From Tricholomella constricta (Eukaryota; Basidiomycota; Agaricomycetes; Agaricales; Lyophyllaceae): DNA of 64,000 nucleotides. A program made the position numbers and the translations under genes. Of the stretch, positions 10,750 through 23,900 are shown one piece after another. The notes beneath the pieces were generated by a model, which made no database searches, was not told the origin of the DNA, and saw only the letters and a list, made by a program, of their open reading frames with translations. The first letter of the stretch is position 1. Each line of letters begins with the position of its first letter. The DNA is taken from positions 558,001 through 622,000 of the forward strand of contig JAACJP010000007.1 of assembly GCA_013368375.1 (NCBI GenBank). The letters run 5' to 3'.

Positions 10750-13700
10750 ATAGGGAGAGTCCGAGTTCTGCGGCAAAGTGTTTAACTTTGGCAGAAGGGA
10801 GCGCCTTCGTAAAGGTGTCGGCGATCATTTCGTCGGTCGGGCAGTAGATTAATCGAATTGAGCCGCGTTCGACGATCCAGCGGATAAAGTGAAAACGCAC
10901 GTCGATGTGCTTCGAGCGTGCATGGTATTGGTGGTCTTTCGTGAGTGCGATGGCGGACTGGTTGTCGGAGAAGAGGGTGGTCGCTTCGAGCGTCGTGTCG
11001 AAGATTTCGGCGACCAGGGAGCGCAGCCAGAGCGCCTCCTTCGCAGCGTGCGTCGCCGCGACGTATTCGGCCTCTGTGGTCGAAAGTGCGATGATCTCCT
11101 GGCGCTTTGCGCTCCAGGAGATAGCGCCACCATATAAAATAAAAGCGTACCCCGAGATAGCATGCCGATCCTCGGCCATGCTACCGTCCGCATCCGCATA
11201 CCCCACCAATTCCTTCGAGTTTCCCCCATACACCAGCCATAGGTCCTTCGAGCCCTTCAAATAGCGAAAGATTCGCTTTACGGCTTCCCAGTGTGCGGGT
11301 CCAGGCTTCGTGGAGAAGCGCGAGACGGTCTGGACAGCGAAAGCGATGTCGGGGCGGGTTCCGAGCACCGTGTACATCAGCGATCCAACGGCTTCGTGGT
11401 AGGGGACATCGCGCATCTGCGCGAATTCGGCGGTAGTCGACGGACACTGTGCAGAAGAGAGTCGGATGTTTGTGTCCATGGGGATAGAGACGGGCTTGAG
11501 GTCTTGGAAGCCGTAGCGACGGATAATGGAGTCCAGGTAGGAGCGTTGGGAAATGGAAATCGCGCGACGGTCTCGGTCGCGTTTGATCTCAATCCCGAGG
11601 AGCCAGTGTAATTCACCGAGATCGGTGATTTCCACGTGCTCGGCGATCAGAAGCTTAAACTTGGTGATCAGTGAGATACAAGTGGCCGCGATGGTGCAGT
11701 CGTCGACGTGCACCAACACGATTATCAAGCCCTTCCCGATGCGCCGATAGAAAACGGACGTATCGACTTCGCACCTTGAGAAGCCAAGCTTCTCCATCAT
11801 GATTTCGACGAGCCTCTGGTACCAGCGCCGACCCGACTGCTTTAGCCCGTAAAGCGTCTTCAAGAGCCGACAAACTTTGTGTGGCGCGGCACCGTCGCCA
11901 TACCCGGGAGGCTGCCGCATGTGTATGATCTCTGAAGCGGTGAGTATACCGTTCAGATATGCTCCCTTTATATCAATTTGATGAAGTTCATAATCGCCGG
12001 AAGCAGCCATAGCGAGGACAAGTCGGATTGACGCGAGTTTTGCAACGGGTGCATAGGTGTCGAAGTAATCGACGCCCGGCACCTGGGAGAAGCCTTGCGC
12101 AACAAGGCGCGCCTTGTAACGGATTACATTACCTGCCGCGTCCTTCTTCGCCCTGAACACCCATTTGGAGCCGACAATGTTTGCACCCGGAGGCGCGACA
12201 GTGAGTACCCATGTTCCTGCTTGTTTCAAAACAGATAACTCATCGTGAATTGCCTGCTCCCAAAGCGGCCAGTCTGGGCGACGCTTCGCCTCAGCGAGTG
12301 TTCGTGGTTCAAGCGCTTCTGCTTCGCTTATCTGAGCAAGCATTGCGTATTCCTCAGCGAAATCCGCGGCCATCATCCAGTCGGCCATTCCCTCCCCCTC
12401 AAGATTCGGATTCGGTGCTTCTTCGACGATGGGAGGAGGTAACTGGACTCCACGTGCGACGCTTGCGTCGGAGGGCCGTGCGGACTGCACGCCGTGTCCA
12501 TCGATGAGGTCGCGAACACGCTGGCTTGGCTTTCGCACTCGACGGCTGCGCGCGGCTATTTCTTCCGCAGGCTCATCGTCGCTGGTTATGGGGTCATCTG
12601 GAGGTGGTGTTGGGGCACGCGCCGTTGCAGGCGCGATGGGATTTAATGCTGGAGGGGCAGGGATTAGTTCTTCGACAGGTGCGTCTAGTTTCGTCTCGAC
12701 AAACTGCCAATCCTCCCCCTCGAGACGGGAAGTTGATGCTGACGTCTTGTCGAAGTACAGGTTGCGCTCAGTGGTGACGGTTTGTCGATCTGGCCAGTAG
12801 ACACGGACTCCGTTGCTTTGTTCGTCAATTCCAAGCCAACGGCCTTCTCTGACGCGTCCCCCGAGCTTATCGCCGCCCTCTGTGCGTACCCAGACCTTTC
12901 CCCCCCACTCACGGACTTCCCTCAAGTCCGGCTTCTTTCCGAATAGAGCTTCGAATGGTGTCTTCTCGTCCACGGCCTTCGTGGACGTTCTATTCATCAG
13001 CCACACGACGTGGCGCGCGCACTCTCCCCAGAGGGTTTTCGGGAGTCCACTGGCATGGAGGAGCGCGCGTATGCGTTCTACGATGGTGCGATTGCGACGC
13101 TCTGCGACGCCGTTGTGCTGGGGGGTGTCATGCACGGTGAGCTTTTGTGCCGTGCCCTTGGACTTCAAGTATGCGACGAATTCCTTTCCTAGGTATTCGC
13201 CGCCGCGGTCCGAGTGAAGGACTCATATCTTGGCATCGTGTTGCGTGGCGCACCACGCCTCGAAGTCCTTGTAGGCTGTGGGAGCCTCGTCTTTGGTACG
13301 CAGCAGTTGCAGGTATGTGAAGCGCGTGCTATCATCAGTAAAGGTGATGTAGTAACGTCTTCCTCCCTTCGTTTGCACAGGCGCCGGTCCCCATAGATCA
13401 CTGTGGACCTCGCCGCCGAAGACTGTGGCGCGCGCGCCCTCGCGCGCTTTCAGGATCGGTTTCCTGGTGGCCTTAGCGTATACACAAGATTCACAGAAGA
13501 ACGGGTTACCAGAGGACGATGCCTCAAGTCGAACGCCCGTGACAAAGCCGTCAGCGACGAGCTTTCTGGCCACTGCAGGTGAAATGTGGCCCATGCGTCG
13601 GTGGAATTGTTCCACAGTGAGTGTTTCTACTGCCGCGTTCGCAGAGTCGCTCTCATGCGCAACGCGGTATAGGCCAGCCCTTGTCTTCGGGACTTCACCG

Positions 13701-15256
13701 ACGGTCTCACCGTTGGGGTCGCGGATAATGCACTTCCCTCCAGCAAAGGTGGCGGAAAAGCCGAGCTCGTCAAGACGCCCAATCGAAACGAGGGTGTACC
13801 CGACTTCAGGAGAGTACAAGACCTCCGTGAGTCGTAGCTGCGACAGTTCAACGCCATTAGGTACGTCGACCAGCAGCTCGCCTTTTCCTACTGCGCTGAA
13901 CTCCTGTTTATTCGCAGCTCGGAAAGACTTGGGGGGGATCTCGGTGTAGTTTTCGAGGTCCTGGCGGTACGGGGAGATGTGGCGTGTGCAGCCGGAGTCG
14001 TAGACTTCGCTGCGAGGTAAGTGGTCTTTGGGGGTGTCTGAACTTGCGCTAACTTGCGCAGCGACCTCTTGACTGTTGCGATCGAGCCAGGCCTCGACGA
14101 GTGCGTCGAGATCTCGGTCATTTTCCTCGCCGTCCGAGTCCAGGACAATGTAGTCATGTAACTCGAACATACCCAGCCCATCGTCGTCATCGCCCCACAG
14201 ACTCCTGAGATCGTCGTCGGAGACCTCAGAGAACCAGTCGCTACCGCTATCTTCCCCTTCCCCACAACCGGATTCGCTGGACGAGTCGGATACGGTCTGC
14301 AGTGCAGGCATACTGCCTTCGTCGGAGGTATATCCCCCGACGCTTTGCGCCGCAAACGCTCCCTCGCCCTCGTAGTCCGATTCAACGGCGGCGTTCGCTG
14401 CGCCACCCTTTCCTTTGTCATTGGTATGGAACTTTGGGGGTTTGGGGCACTTGTCCTTGTAATATTCAAGGCTTCCGCAGTTCCAGCACGCGCCGCGCGG
14501 TCTGCGCTCGCGTTCCTTCCCCTTCCACTTGGGGTTCGCCTTTCCTGGCGCAAACGCCATCGCCTCATCGCGTTCGCCATCCTTTGGCTTCACGAATGCA
14601 CGACGTGTTCGTTGCGTGCGCTGGCGATCGGACTCTTCGCAGATCATCGAGATCAACGCGTCGGGCGCGATCGTCTTAGAAACGGCGTACTGCCTGGCGC
14701 CGGCGAGTTGCCCAGATGCGAAGTTGGAGAGGGAAATGGGGAGGGATGATATTATGGTTGATCTATAGTCCCCATCGCTGATTTCGACGCCGACGGTCGA
14801 CAGTTTCTCGTACTGCATAGCGAGAGCGTCAAGGAACTCACGAACGTCGCCCTTGTCAGGGCACTTCGACTCCAGGAACTTTGTACGAAGTTCCGTTTGC
14901 GCGTAAGCGCCTTTGTCTGTGTATTCCGCCACGATGGCGTCCCAGCGCGCCTGGACAGTAGGCTTCTTGTGGACACACATCAGCGCAGAGTCCGGAATCT
15001 TCTGGGTGAGCAAAGATTTCGCAGAGCATTCATCTTTCTCCCACTTAGCAATTTCTATTTCTTGGGCAGCTGTAGCAGTCGCCCCATCCGGGATCACAAC
15101 GCGCGCTGTGGCGCCGCTATAATGGCCCCAGAAACCTTTGGCCTGTACAGCATCTTTGAAACGGATGGAGAAAATAGCCCAATTTATTCCCGAGGCTTCC
15201 AGCTTCGGAATCGACGACGGAAGGGTATCGGCAAGGGTGTTGGCGGAGGTAGACAT
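10745..15256 (-). pseudogene. Copia Gag-Pol polyprotein, one in-frame stop in integrase
   Basis: One frame from ATG 15256 to the stop at 10745, about 1,503 codons. Order: Gag (residues about 1-240), zinc knuckle CWNCGSLEYYKDKC near 265, acidic linker, protease with DSGCTRH, GAG-pre-integrase HRRMGHIS with FFCESC, integrase core (HSDLWG, FTDDSTRF, then TPQHNGVAERRNR), Copia-type reverse transcriptase (KARLVAQGFSQ, QIDIKGAYLNG, active site VHVDD) and RNase H (STTEAEYVA). Two oddities: an in-frame TGA at 13225-13223, in a context where CGA would fit, and a Tyr where the third ligand (His) of the CCHC knuckle is expected; both can be explained by C-to-T changes. Otherwise the frame is open, so decay is very slight. 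Readthrough of the TGA cannot be excluded. Confidence 0.92.
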
Positions 15257-15293
15257 GTTGCAGCAAGCGAGTTGAAGGCGGGGCCCAATAACC

Positions 15294-15702
15294 TGTTAGA
15301 TTATCTGTAGATATATACTCAGTGTTTGTACGCGTAGCGGCGGTCAAACGACTATATTCACCTGTAGATATATACTGAATATAATCAGTAAGAAAAGCGA
15401 AAGGAAACGGAATAAGTATCAGCTCACCTCAGTGTTTGTACGCGTAGCGGCGGTCAAATGACTGAGGGGAGACAACGAAAAGTGTCCGTATATATGTAAA
15501 GTAACTAAAAGTACTAGTCCGTAAGTAGTTTGCATATGGAGCGTTATGCGTCGTTTGAACGACGCATAGTATGGAGTATACATAGGGGAATACAAAATAC
15601 TCCTCTGAAGGGGAGTAGTGGCGCTGCGATCATTTGATGCAGGGGCGTCGCCCGCAGCGTGCGCGTGCGCGTCGAGGCTGTCCTATCTTGGACATTCTAA
15701 CA
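15294..15702 (-). repeat. Copia 5' LTR
   Basis: 409 bp, same ends and length as the other LTR. Visible differences are in the 'gtaagaaaagcg', 'gtcaaatgactg' and 'cgcagcgtgcg' stretches. Confidence 0.93.
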
Positions 15703-16264
15703 GGCCACACAGATGCTGTAAGTCACCACTTATTTTTCCAATTAATTATTCTATCTGATGCACATTACATAGGACTTGGGGAGGACTCAAGGATTTGTGT
15801 CAGTGGGTCACATATGGAAAACACAACAAAAAACTTTCACCCACCAAGAAACTCCCTTGTTATCTTCGGGATTGTGTTCGCAAAAGCAAAAATAAGCCAC
15901 AATACATATATCAGTCTCTAACACATACTTATTCTCAAGTGTCATTGTAGAATTTTCACTGTTCCAGCTTTGTTCACTCATTTGCACAATCTGCATGCTT
16001 ACAACCTCTTAAAATGCACTAACATCAGCCCCGAGCATGATCAAAGCACAGACTCTGCCCTAAATCTTGAAGCAAGTGCCGAAATTCTGTATTGAGAGGA
16101 CATGAACCTTTGTTGAGAGCTCAGAGCAAGGGACAAAAAAAAAAAAAAGGCTTACGAGGGAGAAGCGGACCCTTGGCCAGTTTGCTTGAAGGAGTGCAGA
16201 AAGAAGGTGGCGAGGGACAGAGACTTGCAAATTACATGTCAGGATTGGAACAACAATTCAGATA
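15703..16264 (+). pseudogene. Fragment of DUF3435-like gene (zinc-finger 3' exons), copy 1
   Basis: Closely similar to 32068-32508: same intron start (GTAAGT after the 'cagatgct' end of an exon), same TTGGGGAGGACTCAAGGA exon start, and the same closing frame region ending near 16264. The copy is decayed: a stop and an A14 run (about 16135) break the last exon. Its upstream part was separated by the Copia insertion, leaving only about 30 bp left of 10328. Confidence 0.65.
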
Positions 16265-16494
16265 GCAATTAGGTACTTTTTTCTATTGCAGAATAGTATA
16301 GGTATTGATTGTAAAGCAACAGAATTACAGGCAGAGATATTGTAAAGCAGCAGAGGTATCAATTAAAAAGCAACAGAGTCAAAGAACGATGCAAAGCCCT
16401 TGTGATTGGCAGTCAAATGAGTTGCTGAGAGGTTCAAGAAAGTTTGAGCTTGCGAGGAGTGGGCGTAAGCATCCTTCAGAGTAGCTTGAGTACG

Positions 16495-16884
16495 TGTAGA
16501 TCTGGATTTGATAGAATGAATGTCGGCACTGGCTTGTTGCATTTCAGTCAGAGCAATCGTGAACACGATTGATAGAGCCATAGTGCTCGAGGAATCTTTG
16601 GTGTAATGCTTGAAGCTTTCTCACAGATACTGCGAAAGTGGGCGGTCCTGTAAAACACTGAGTGGATATATGCACATCAAAATTAGAAGAGAGTTCCACA
16701 TCAATGAGGATGACTGTGCTACTATTTAGGGTTTCTGTGGATCAATATGACTAATATATATGTGTATTCATACTAAAATGTATTCTTTGTAAACTCTAAC
16801 TTCAATATGTGATTTTTTTATGTTATATGACTTATTAGTCTTATGTTTTTATTGTCATATATGGGCTTAATGGTCTAGTGGATC
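16495..16884 (+). repeat. Dispersed repeat R, copy 1
   Basis: Runs from 'gtagatctggatttgatag' to 'taatggtctagtg' and directly joins the next R copy head to tail. Similar to 32681-33112. Confidence 0.75.
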
Positions 16885-16895
16885 TGAATTTGATA

Positions 16896-16919
16896 AGGTA
16901 GAAGTAATTCATAGTCATC
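16896..16919 (+). repeat. Left terminal inverted repeat of the DDE transposon
   Basis: Begins AGGTAGAAGTAATTCATA; three mismatches over 24 bases against the right end. Confidence 0.85.
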
Positions 16920-18651
16920 GACTGTCGGTGGCTGTGGCGTGATTTTGCGTGACAATATAGAAAGAAAAAAATAACAAAAGCCCAGAAAGTCTTTTGATGT
17001 TTCTGTCACGGCAGAATATTTTCACTTCAGAATTCAGAGCTTTCTTCCGTTTCCGTTTGTCGATAAGTGAAGTTGAACGTACGGTATAAATTTCAGGGCA
17101 ATCTCGCGTCACCTTTGCGGCCACGTGACATTATTGAAACGCGTCTCAACGCGCCAGCCTCGTCAAAATTTGTTAAATTACTTGCTTGCCCTTTGGGCAA
17201 TGACTAGACCTTCAAAGCGAAAGCTCAGCAGCATATTTAACCTTGGAAAATGGGCACAGAAGGGAAAAAAACAAAAAGTCGCACCAGAACTTGAAGTGGA
17301 TGACAATGTGAACAAAGAAAATGTGGCTATATATTTTCTTTGACCTCCTTGTAACTCAGCCTAATTAGCTTTTGTAGATACAGCCACCAGCATTGCCAGG
17401 CCTCCATGACAGCATGAGAAGTAAAGCATCATCTCTATTTGATACAATCAAGAGCTCTGTTTCTCGGCAGTCTCCTCCTTGGACAGGACCACCCGCTATC
17501 TGGGAGCTTGCAGCCCAATTGTTTGTCCTGCGAGACCCAGCACCTGCAGGAGACCCAGCACCTGCAGGAGACCCAGCACCTGCAGTGGAGCCAGAAAATA
17601 TGGATATGGATGAGTACACTGCTGAGGTTCAGACCATAGCCGAGGATACAGGGGTTGGCACAAATATTGGAGGCACTACAGAGGTCGAAGAAGAAGACGA
17701 AGAGGATCTAGACGAAGCTGGAGAAAGCGATGAGGTTGGTGATGATGAAGCCCAGGATGACGAAAAAGATTGTCGATGGAAGCCACCGACTGTCGAAGCT
17801 GCACGCACCGCACACACGAGAATCAAGGACATCCTTCGTCCACGGAGGGATAACGGAATTGGCCACAAGGTTCCGAAACTCGACTTACTTCTCAGAAGCC
17901 GCCTCGAAGCCATGCGGCAATTTCTCTGGCAGTACACAGACGTCAACTCGCAGTTGTACAAGAAATGGACAGCAGCCTCACTGGATGCAGCCCGTTCATT
18001 AGAACATGGGATATGGTTCGCGCGACGGCTTCGAGAATGGTCCTGTGCCTTCATCAAGGAGGAGGACAATCTTCCCTTCAATGTCTATGGGACGTGGAAT
18101 AAGTCACGGCTCGATGACGAAGCTCTGAAGCAGGAATTGCTTACCCAATTGCAATCGGTTGGAAAATATATCTGCGCCATGGATCTTGTGCAATATATGG
18201 ACCAAGCAGACGTAAGAAGGCGGTATAAAATAAAGAAGGGCATTACGGAGCGGACAGCACGGAACTGGCTCAGTCGACTTGGGTATCGATATTCTCTGGA
18301 GCCGTCAGGGCAGTACGTCGATGGCTACAAACGTGAAGACATTGTGGAATACCGACAGAAGGTCTTCCTACCACGGTGGAAAGAGCTCAAGCCGAGGCTC
18401 CGAACCTGGACGATGGATGGAACAAAGGAGGAGGACCGCTCCTTGTTCCCGTACCACCACCTGTAGACCGTGGGAAAGTTCGAGTCCTCTGCACTCGAAT
18501 TTCTTGCGTCACAGTATTGCGCAAACACTGGAGTAGAATATCCTATCACTACTTTGCTTTCAATATAAACTCTTCCCCAAGACTGCCCCGAGACATTAGA
18601 CACCGGGCCACACAAATCTGAACCAAAAACAGAAAAGATAGCTGAACAGAC

Positions 18652-20909
18652 ATGTCGCGCAACGCGACAAAACCGGCAACGCCAACCAACTCACAAGAAG
18701 TACCGAAAACCCGACTAGCGAGCTCAGCACCACAAAACCCAGCAGAACAGACCCTACCGACAGGAACTATAGTAAAAACCGCGAAGGAAGGAAGAGCCTA
18801 TCTGGCGCAGAGGGGATACATGGCCAAGGGTGCGACCATCACACCATCCCTACTGACCACCTCTCTCTTCCAGATAGCAACAACACCAGGCACGAACAAA
18901 ACGGTCATGGACACCATAAGGGCAGTAGCATACCTACTAGAGGAGCTAGTCATAGAGGATACAGCAGACAGGGTGGTACAAGCTGTCCTGGAACGCCTGT
19001 CTGAACCGATACAGGAAGTTAAAGAAGCCACCAGCGACATCAAGGAAGTAATAGCGGCCATACAGACTGCGTCACAGACGATATCCACCACCGTAGAAGA
19101 AATCCGGGACGAGGCCGACACCCTAACCTCGAAGATATCGGACGCCGCCCAGGAAGTCCTTGACAACAACACAGCAACTCGGGAGCAGGCAGCGAACCCG
19201 ATAACTACAACTCCCCCACCATCACAACAACAACAGCAACAGCAACAGAACAACGGCACACAACCGCCGACGTCATACAGGGACCGTCTGATGATACCAG
19301 CCGCTCACCAAGCGGCGGTCAGCAAAGGGGAGGCACAGGCGAGGCAAGTACTGATCGAGAAAGCACCAGGACAGGAAAATGGACTTGCAGGAATGACCGA
19401 ACGACAACTCGTGGCCAAGGCGGAAATCGCCTTCGACCTCATGGGGATCTTCGCCCAGAACGCCCCGAAGAACCTTACATTCAAGGCCGCCAGGATCATG
19501 TGGAGCAGCGGAGCCGTAATGTACCTCCTCGACTCCGAGGAGAGCGCTAACTGGCTACGCGCCAAGGACGTTATGGACATTTTCATGCAACACTTTGGAG
19601 GTACGTCCGTCATACGCTCCCGACTGGTGTATGTGGTAGCGGAATTCGTCCCAACGGGCTTTGAGGCGGACAGCCAGCCCGCACGGGAGCGAGTGGAAAG
19701 AGACAGTGGCCTGCCTGGAGGCGCAATGCTACATGCGAAGTTCATTAAACCGGCGCACCGACGCTCGCCGATGCAGAGAACCGGGCATGCGATACTTGGG
19801 TTCATATCGAGGGAGGCGGCGAACCACGCCATACGGTGTGGGCTCGTCGTCGAGAACAAGGAGATCCTCATCAGGAAACTCCTCCCTGAACCCAAGCGTT
19901 GCCTGAAATGTCAAGGAATGAGGCCACAGCACATAGCGGCAGAGTGCAAAGCGGAACATGACACATGCGGCAGGTGTGCCGCGAAACATCGAACGAGCGA
20001 ATGTAAAGTGGAGAATCGGGAGACGGAGAAGCTCCAGTGCTCGAATTGCACAGGCGATGCAGCGAAGGGACACGGGGCTACTGACAGGACTTGCCCATAC
20101 TTCTTAGGGGAACTCAAGAGAATGCACGGCCGCCTACCAGAGGTGAACTACAAGTACTACCCCACCATGAGCGAACCCTGGACCTGGGAGAGGACCGATC
20201 GAACCGACATCTACACAAACCCACAAGACGCAACATGGACAAGGGGAGACGGATACGCAGGAGGATACACGCAAGGCAGAAAACCGAACGAAGGAGGTAA
20301 GAGGGGAGTAGGACGACGCGAGATGGCAGGAGGTGACCACTGGCACCCGGGAATGGAGGACAGGGGGAGAGGCGGAGACACGTGGTCCCCCGAGATGGAG
20401 CACGGGCGAGAGGACAGCAGAGGGAGATATGGACACGGGAGAGACCGCAGGGGGGGAGGAGGAGGGGGGGGGAGTACTTCGGATGGGGCGAGCCGGACGG
20501 GAGGGGGGGGTTTGAGCGGCGGAGGGAGGACCGAGGGAGGGAGCGAAGCCGGGGAGGTTCTGGGCAAGGGGGGGGGGGAAGCGGAGGTCAGGGAGATGGG
20601 TGGGCAGCACGTGGAGGACCAGCCAACAACGGGAGGCAAAGGCAGCCAACAATCGGGAACTACTTCGCACCAGCAGCAGCACCAGCACCAAAACCAGCCA
20701 CGATAGACTGGGATGCAGACTACGAGAGAACCCTAGCAGCGCAAGCACCGAAAGCAACACAACCGAAGCAACCAACCCCTCCACCGGGAAATGACCCCCG
20801 GCCGAGGGCAAATTCGGCACCATCCTCACCACCAAAACCAAGGGGCTCCACGACAAACCCAGCGGCTACGACGCCGTCTCTGGCCACTGTGACCCCGCAG
20901 CCTAAATGA
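18652..20909 (+). pseudogene. LINE ORF1 (Gag-like, zinc knuckles), frameshifted in a G run
   Basis: RNA-binding ORF1 protein. ATG 18652; a long helical N-half (residues about 60-180), a Gln run from CAA/CAG repeats near 19230, then a central domain and three Cys/His motifs around 19900-20100: CLKCQGMRPQHIAAEC, CGRCAAKHRTSEC and CSNC...GHG...C. A Gly/Arg-rich tail follows. The starting frame closes at 20706, but the frame that stays protein-like crosses over in the G tract at about 20450-20475 and ends at 20909, where its TGA overlaps the ORF2 ATG (ATGA). In that frame the C-terminus has QPTIGNYF, which fits a PCNA-binding PIP box. Confidence 0.8.
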
Positions 20910-23900
20910 GCGCTACGCCGGACCCTGTACCACCACCGCCCTGTAAATTGCGAATATGGCAGCAAAACATAAACAGGTCCCTCGATGGACAGCACGACCT
21001 CCTCACCTCACTGCGAGCCACCGATTACGACCTATGCCTGATCCAGGAACCCTACATCGACTTTCGTGGAAAGACTAGAGCGAACCCCCACTGGATAGCA
21101 GTATACCCAACGGAGCACGACGGAAACGCCAAGGCCACCAGGTCCGTAATCCTTGTTAACGCGGCACTATCATCAGACACCTGGACAAGGATTGCCATCC
21201 CCTCACCGGATATCACAGCGGTCCTCCTCAAGGGGACGTTTGGAACACTACTCATACTGAACATCTACAACAACTGTGATGACAACACCTCCCTCGACCA
21301 AATCACGGCGTTCAACCGAGCATACCGCGCCGAAAACCCACCACCGACGCACACCCTATGGATGGGAGACTTCAACCGTCATCACCCCCTGTGGGACGAA
21401 GAGCGCAACAATCACCTCTTCACGACGAGAAACCTGAATCTCACACAGCAGCTACTCACCCTTCTGGGCCGGAACAATATGAAGATGGCGCTACCCCCTC
21501 AACTACCCACACTCAAGGCCCATGGCACGGGGAACCTAACGCGAGTCGACAATGTATTCTGCTCCGAAGACACGCTCGACCTAGTCGACTACTGCAACGT
21601 GGAGTATGCTGACCGGCCATTAAAGACGGATCACTATCCCATCGTGACGAAGATAGATATCAATGCCGCGTCCACACAACAACCACCCCGACACAACTTC
21701 CGGCTGGCAAAGTGGAAACCGCTAGTCAAACGAGTAAAAGAGGAAGTCGAGAAACTCCCCCCCCCCACAGAGATATACAGTCTCGATACGTTCAAAGGGA
21801 GACTACAAGCGCTGAACACCATCCTACAGGAGGCCATACAGGAACACGTACCGATGACGAAGCCATCCCCCTACATGAAACGCTGGTGGTCAACAGAACT
21901 GAAAGCGATGAAGTCGGCAACGAGGAAGCTTGCCAACAGGGCCCACAACCACCGGACGGTCCCTGACCACCTGATCCATGAGGAATATCGCCAGAAGCGT
22001 AACAGCTACTCGGAGATGATCCGGACAGCCAAGGCCGAACATTGGGCGGAATGGCTGGAGGGCCTCGACGAGTCGAGTGTATGGACAGCAAGCCGCCTTG
22101 TAACGAGCCCAGCATCAGACGCTGGTAGATCGCGCATACCAACGCTACAAGTCAAAGACCCGGTGACGAAAGCAATCGTGGAGGAAGCATCGGACAATGC
22201 AAGTAAGGGGGACCTACTCTTCCGAGCCTTCTTCCCCGGAAAGCCGTAGCAATCCTCGGTCCCAGCACGCTACGCGTACCCACCCCCAAAGTGGACGTTC
22301 GAAAATATCACAAATGAGCAAATCGATCGCGCGATCAGAAAGATGAAGCCTCACAAAGCCACCTGGAGTGGTACCGTACCGAATTCACTCATGCTACATA
22401 CGAGAGAGCTAATCGTCCCACACCTGGGACCCATATTCCGGGCAACCCACAACATACAGCATTATCCAAAAGACTGGGCACTCACGGAGACACTAATCAT
22501 CAAGAAACCCGGGAAGCCTGACTACTCGTCGCCATCGGCCTGGCGGCCTATAGTACTTTCGAATGGTCTGGCGAGACTGCTAAACAGCTGCCTCACGGAG
22601 GACATAGCCATGATGACAGAAAAGCTCGGCATCATCCCGGCCAACCACTTCGGGGCCAGACCGGGACGCACCACAACGGACTCCCTACACCTACTCACGA
22701 AGACAGTGAAGGACGCGTGGCGAAAGGGAAAGGTGGCCTCGGTCCTCTTCCTTGACGTCAAAGGGGCGTTCCCCAGTGTAGCGATAGACCGCCTCATTCA
22801 TGAGATGCGGCGCCGCGGAATCCCACGTGAGTACACAGATTGGATGCTCCTCCGACTGGGTGGCCGGGAGACCACCCTCGTATTTGACGATCATACATCC
22901 GAGCGGTTCCAAATCGAAAGCGGCCTGGACCAAGGAGACCCATTCTCAGTGATATGCTACGTGATATACAACTCCGGACTCTTGCAGATTCCCAAGATGA
23001 TCAAAGGCGAGACCATGCTCCTCTTTGTAGACGACGCGGCGATCATCGTCATCGGCAAGGACTTCGGAGAGACGCATGTAATGCTCCTGGACGTAATGGA
23101 ACGTGACAGAGGGGTCCTGCAGTGGGCCCGAGAACACAACTGTGAATTTGGCATCGACAAGTTTCAACTCCTTGACCTCACTCGAAAACTAATCCCCCAT
23201 ACATTCCTGACACGCCAAAAAATCCCCACACCACGTAAACCACTGAAGCTAGGCAACCACCGCATAGAATCAAAGACGAGCGCCAAATTCCTGGGGGTCC
23301 TCGTCGACAACACACTGAGGTGGAAAGAGCAATGCGCGGCGGCACTGGCCAAAGGCCATGATTGGATGATCCAATTTGGCAGACTCGCCCGGGTCACCCA
23401 GGGCGTCTCGGCGCCGCATGTGAGGCAGCTATATATCGCGATAGCCATACCCAGGATACTCTATGCAGCAGACATATACCTCTCCCCACCCCGCCGCCAG
23501 ACCGAAACAGCATCAGTCAAGAAAAGCGGACGAGCAATCATCAACAAGCTGGCGAGTGTACAGAGAAGGGCCGCAATAATGGCGACTGGAGCGATGCGCT
23601 CCACCCCTACAACAGCATTAGACGCCCTGGCGGGCCTGATACCATTCCACCTCCTGGTCGACAAGCACCGAGGGCCGCACTACGACTGGCAACACTACCC
23701 AAGTCCCACCCCTTACACGAGGCGGTACGAAATGCAGCCCGACGACATGTAAAGAAGCATCCCCACCCAATGCACGAACTAATGGCTACATACAAGATGA
23801 AGCCGGACACGGTCGAGAAAATACAGGCGGTGCGACACCACCCCAAATGGGTGTCGACAGTGAAGACGGTGATTGCGAAGGACGAGAAGGAGGCACAGAG

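Larger units (their letters stand above)
10324..15707 (-). mobile_element. Ty1/Copia LTR retrotransposon, recent full-length insertion
   Basis: Complete element on the minus strand, 10329-15702, bounded by two 409-bp LTRs starting TGTTAG and ending CTAACA, and by a perfect 5-bp target duplication GGCCA (10324-10328 and 15703-15707). I count three differences between the LTRs, so it inserted recently. One long gag-pol frame fills the interior and is broken by a single stop. The sequence after the 5' LTR (GGTTATTGGGCCCC) does not resemble the usual initiator-Met primer site TGGTATCAGAGC, so the primer is unknown. It sits inside an exon of a decayed DUF3435-like gene: flanking pieces at 10300-10328 and from 15703 join up to match 32050-32100. 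Confidence 0.93.

Noticed and set aside
10889..13217. Several plus-strand open frames antisense to the Copia gag-pol
   Set aside because: They are mirror frames of a conserved polyprotein in GC-rich sequence, with no family motifs.
17535..17584. 18-bp x 3 repeat as a CRISPR-like or regulatory array
   Set aside because: It is an in-frame coding repeat (GDPAPA) in the transposase gene with no spacers.
20134..20856. 240-codon minus-strand frame rich in Pro/Ser/Leu
   Set aside because: Antisense of the Gly/Arg-rich LINE ORF1 tail; composition bias keeps it open.
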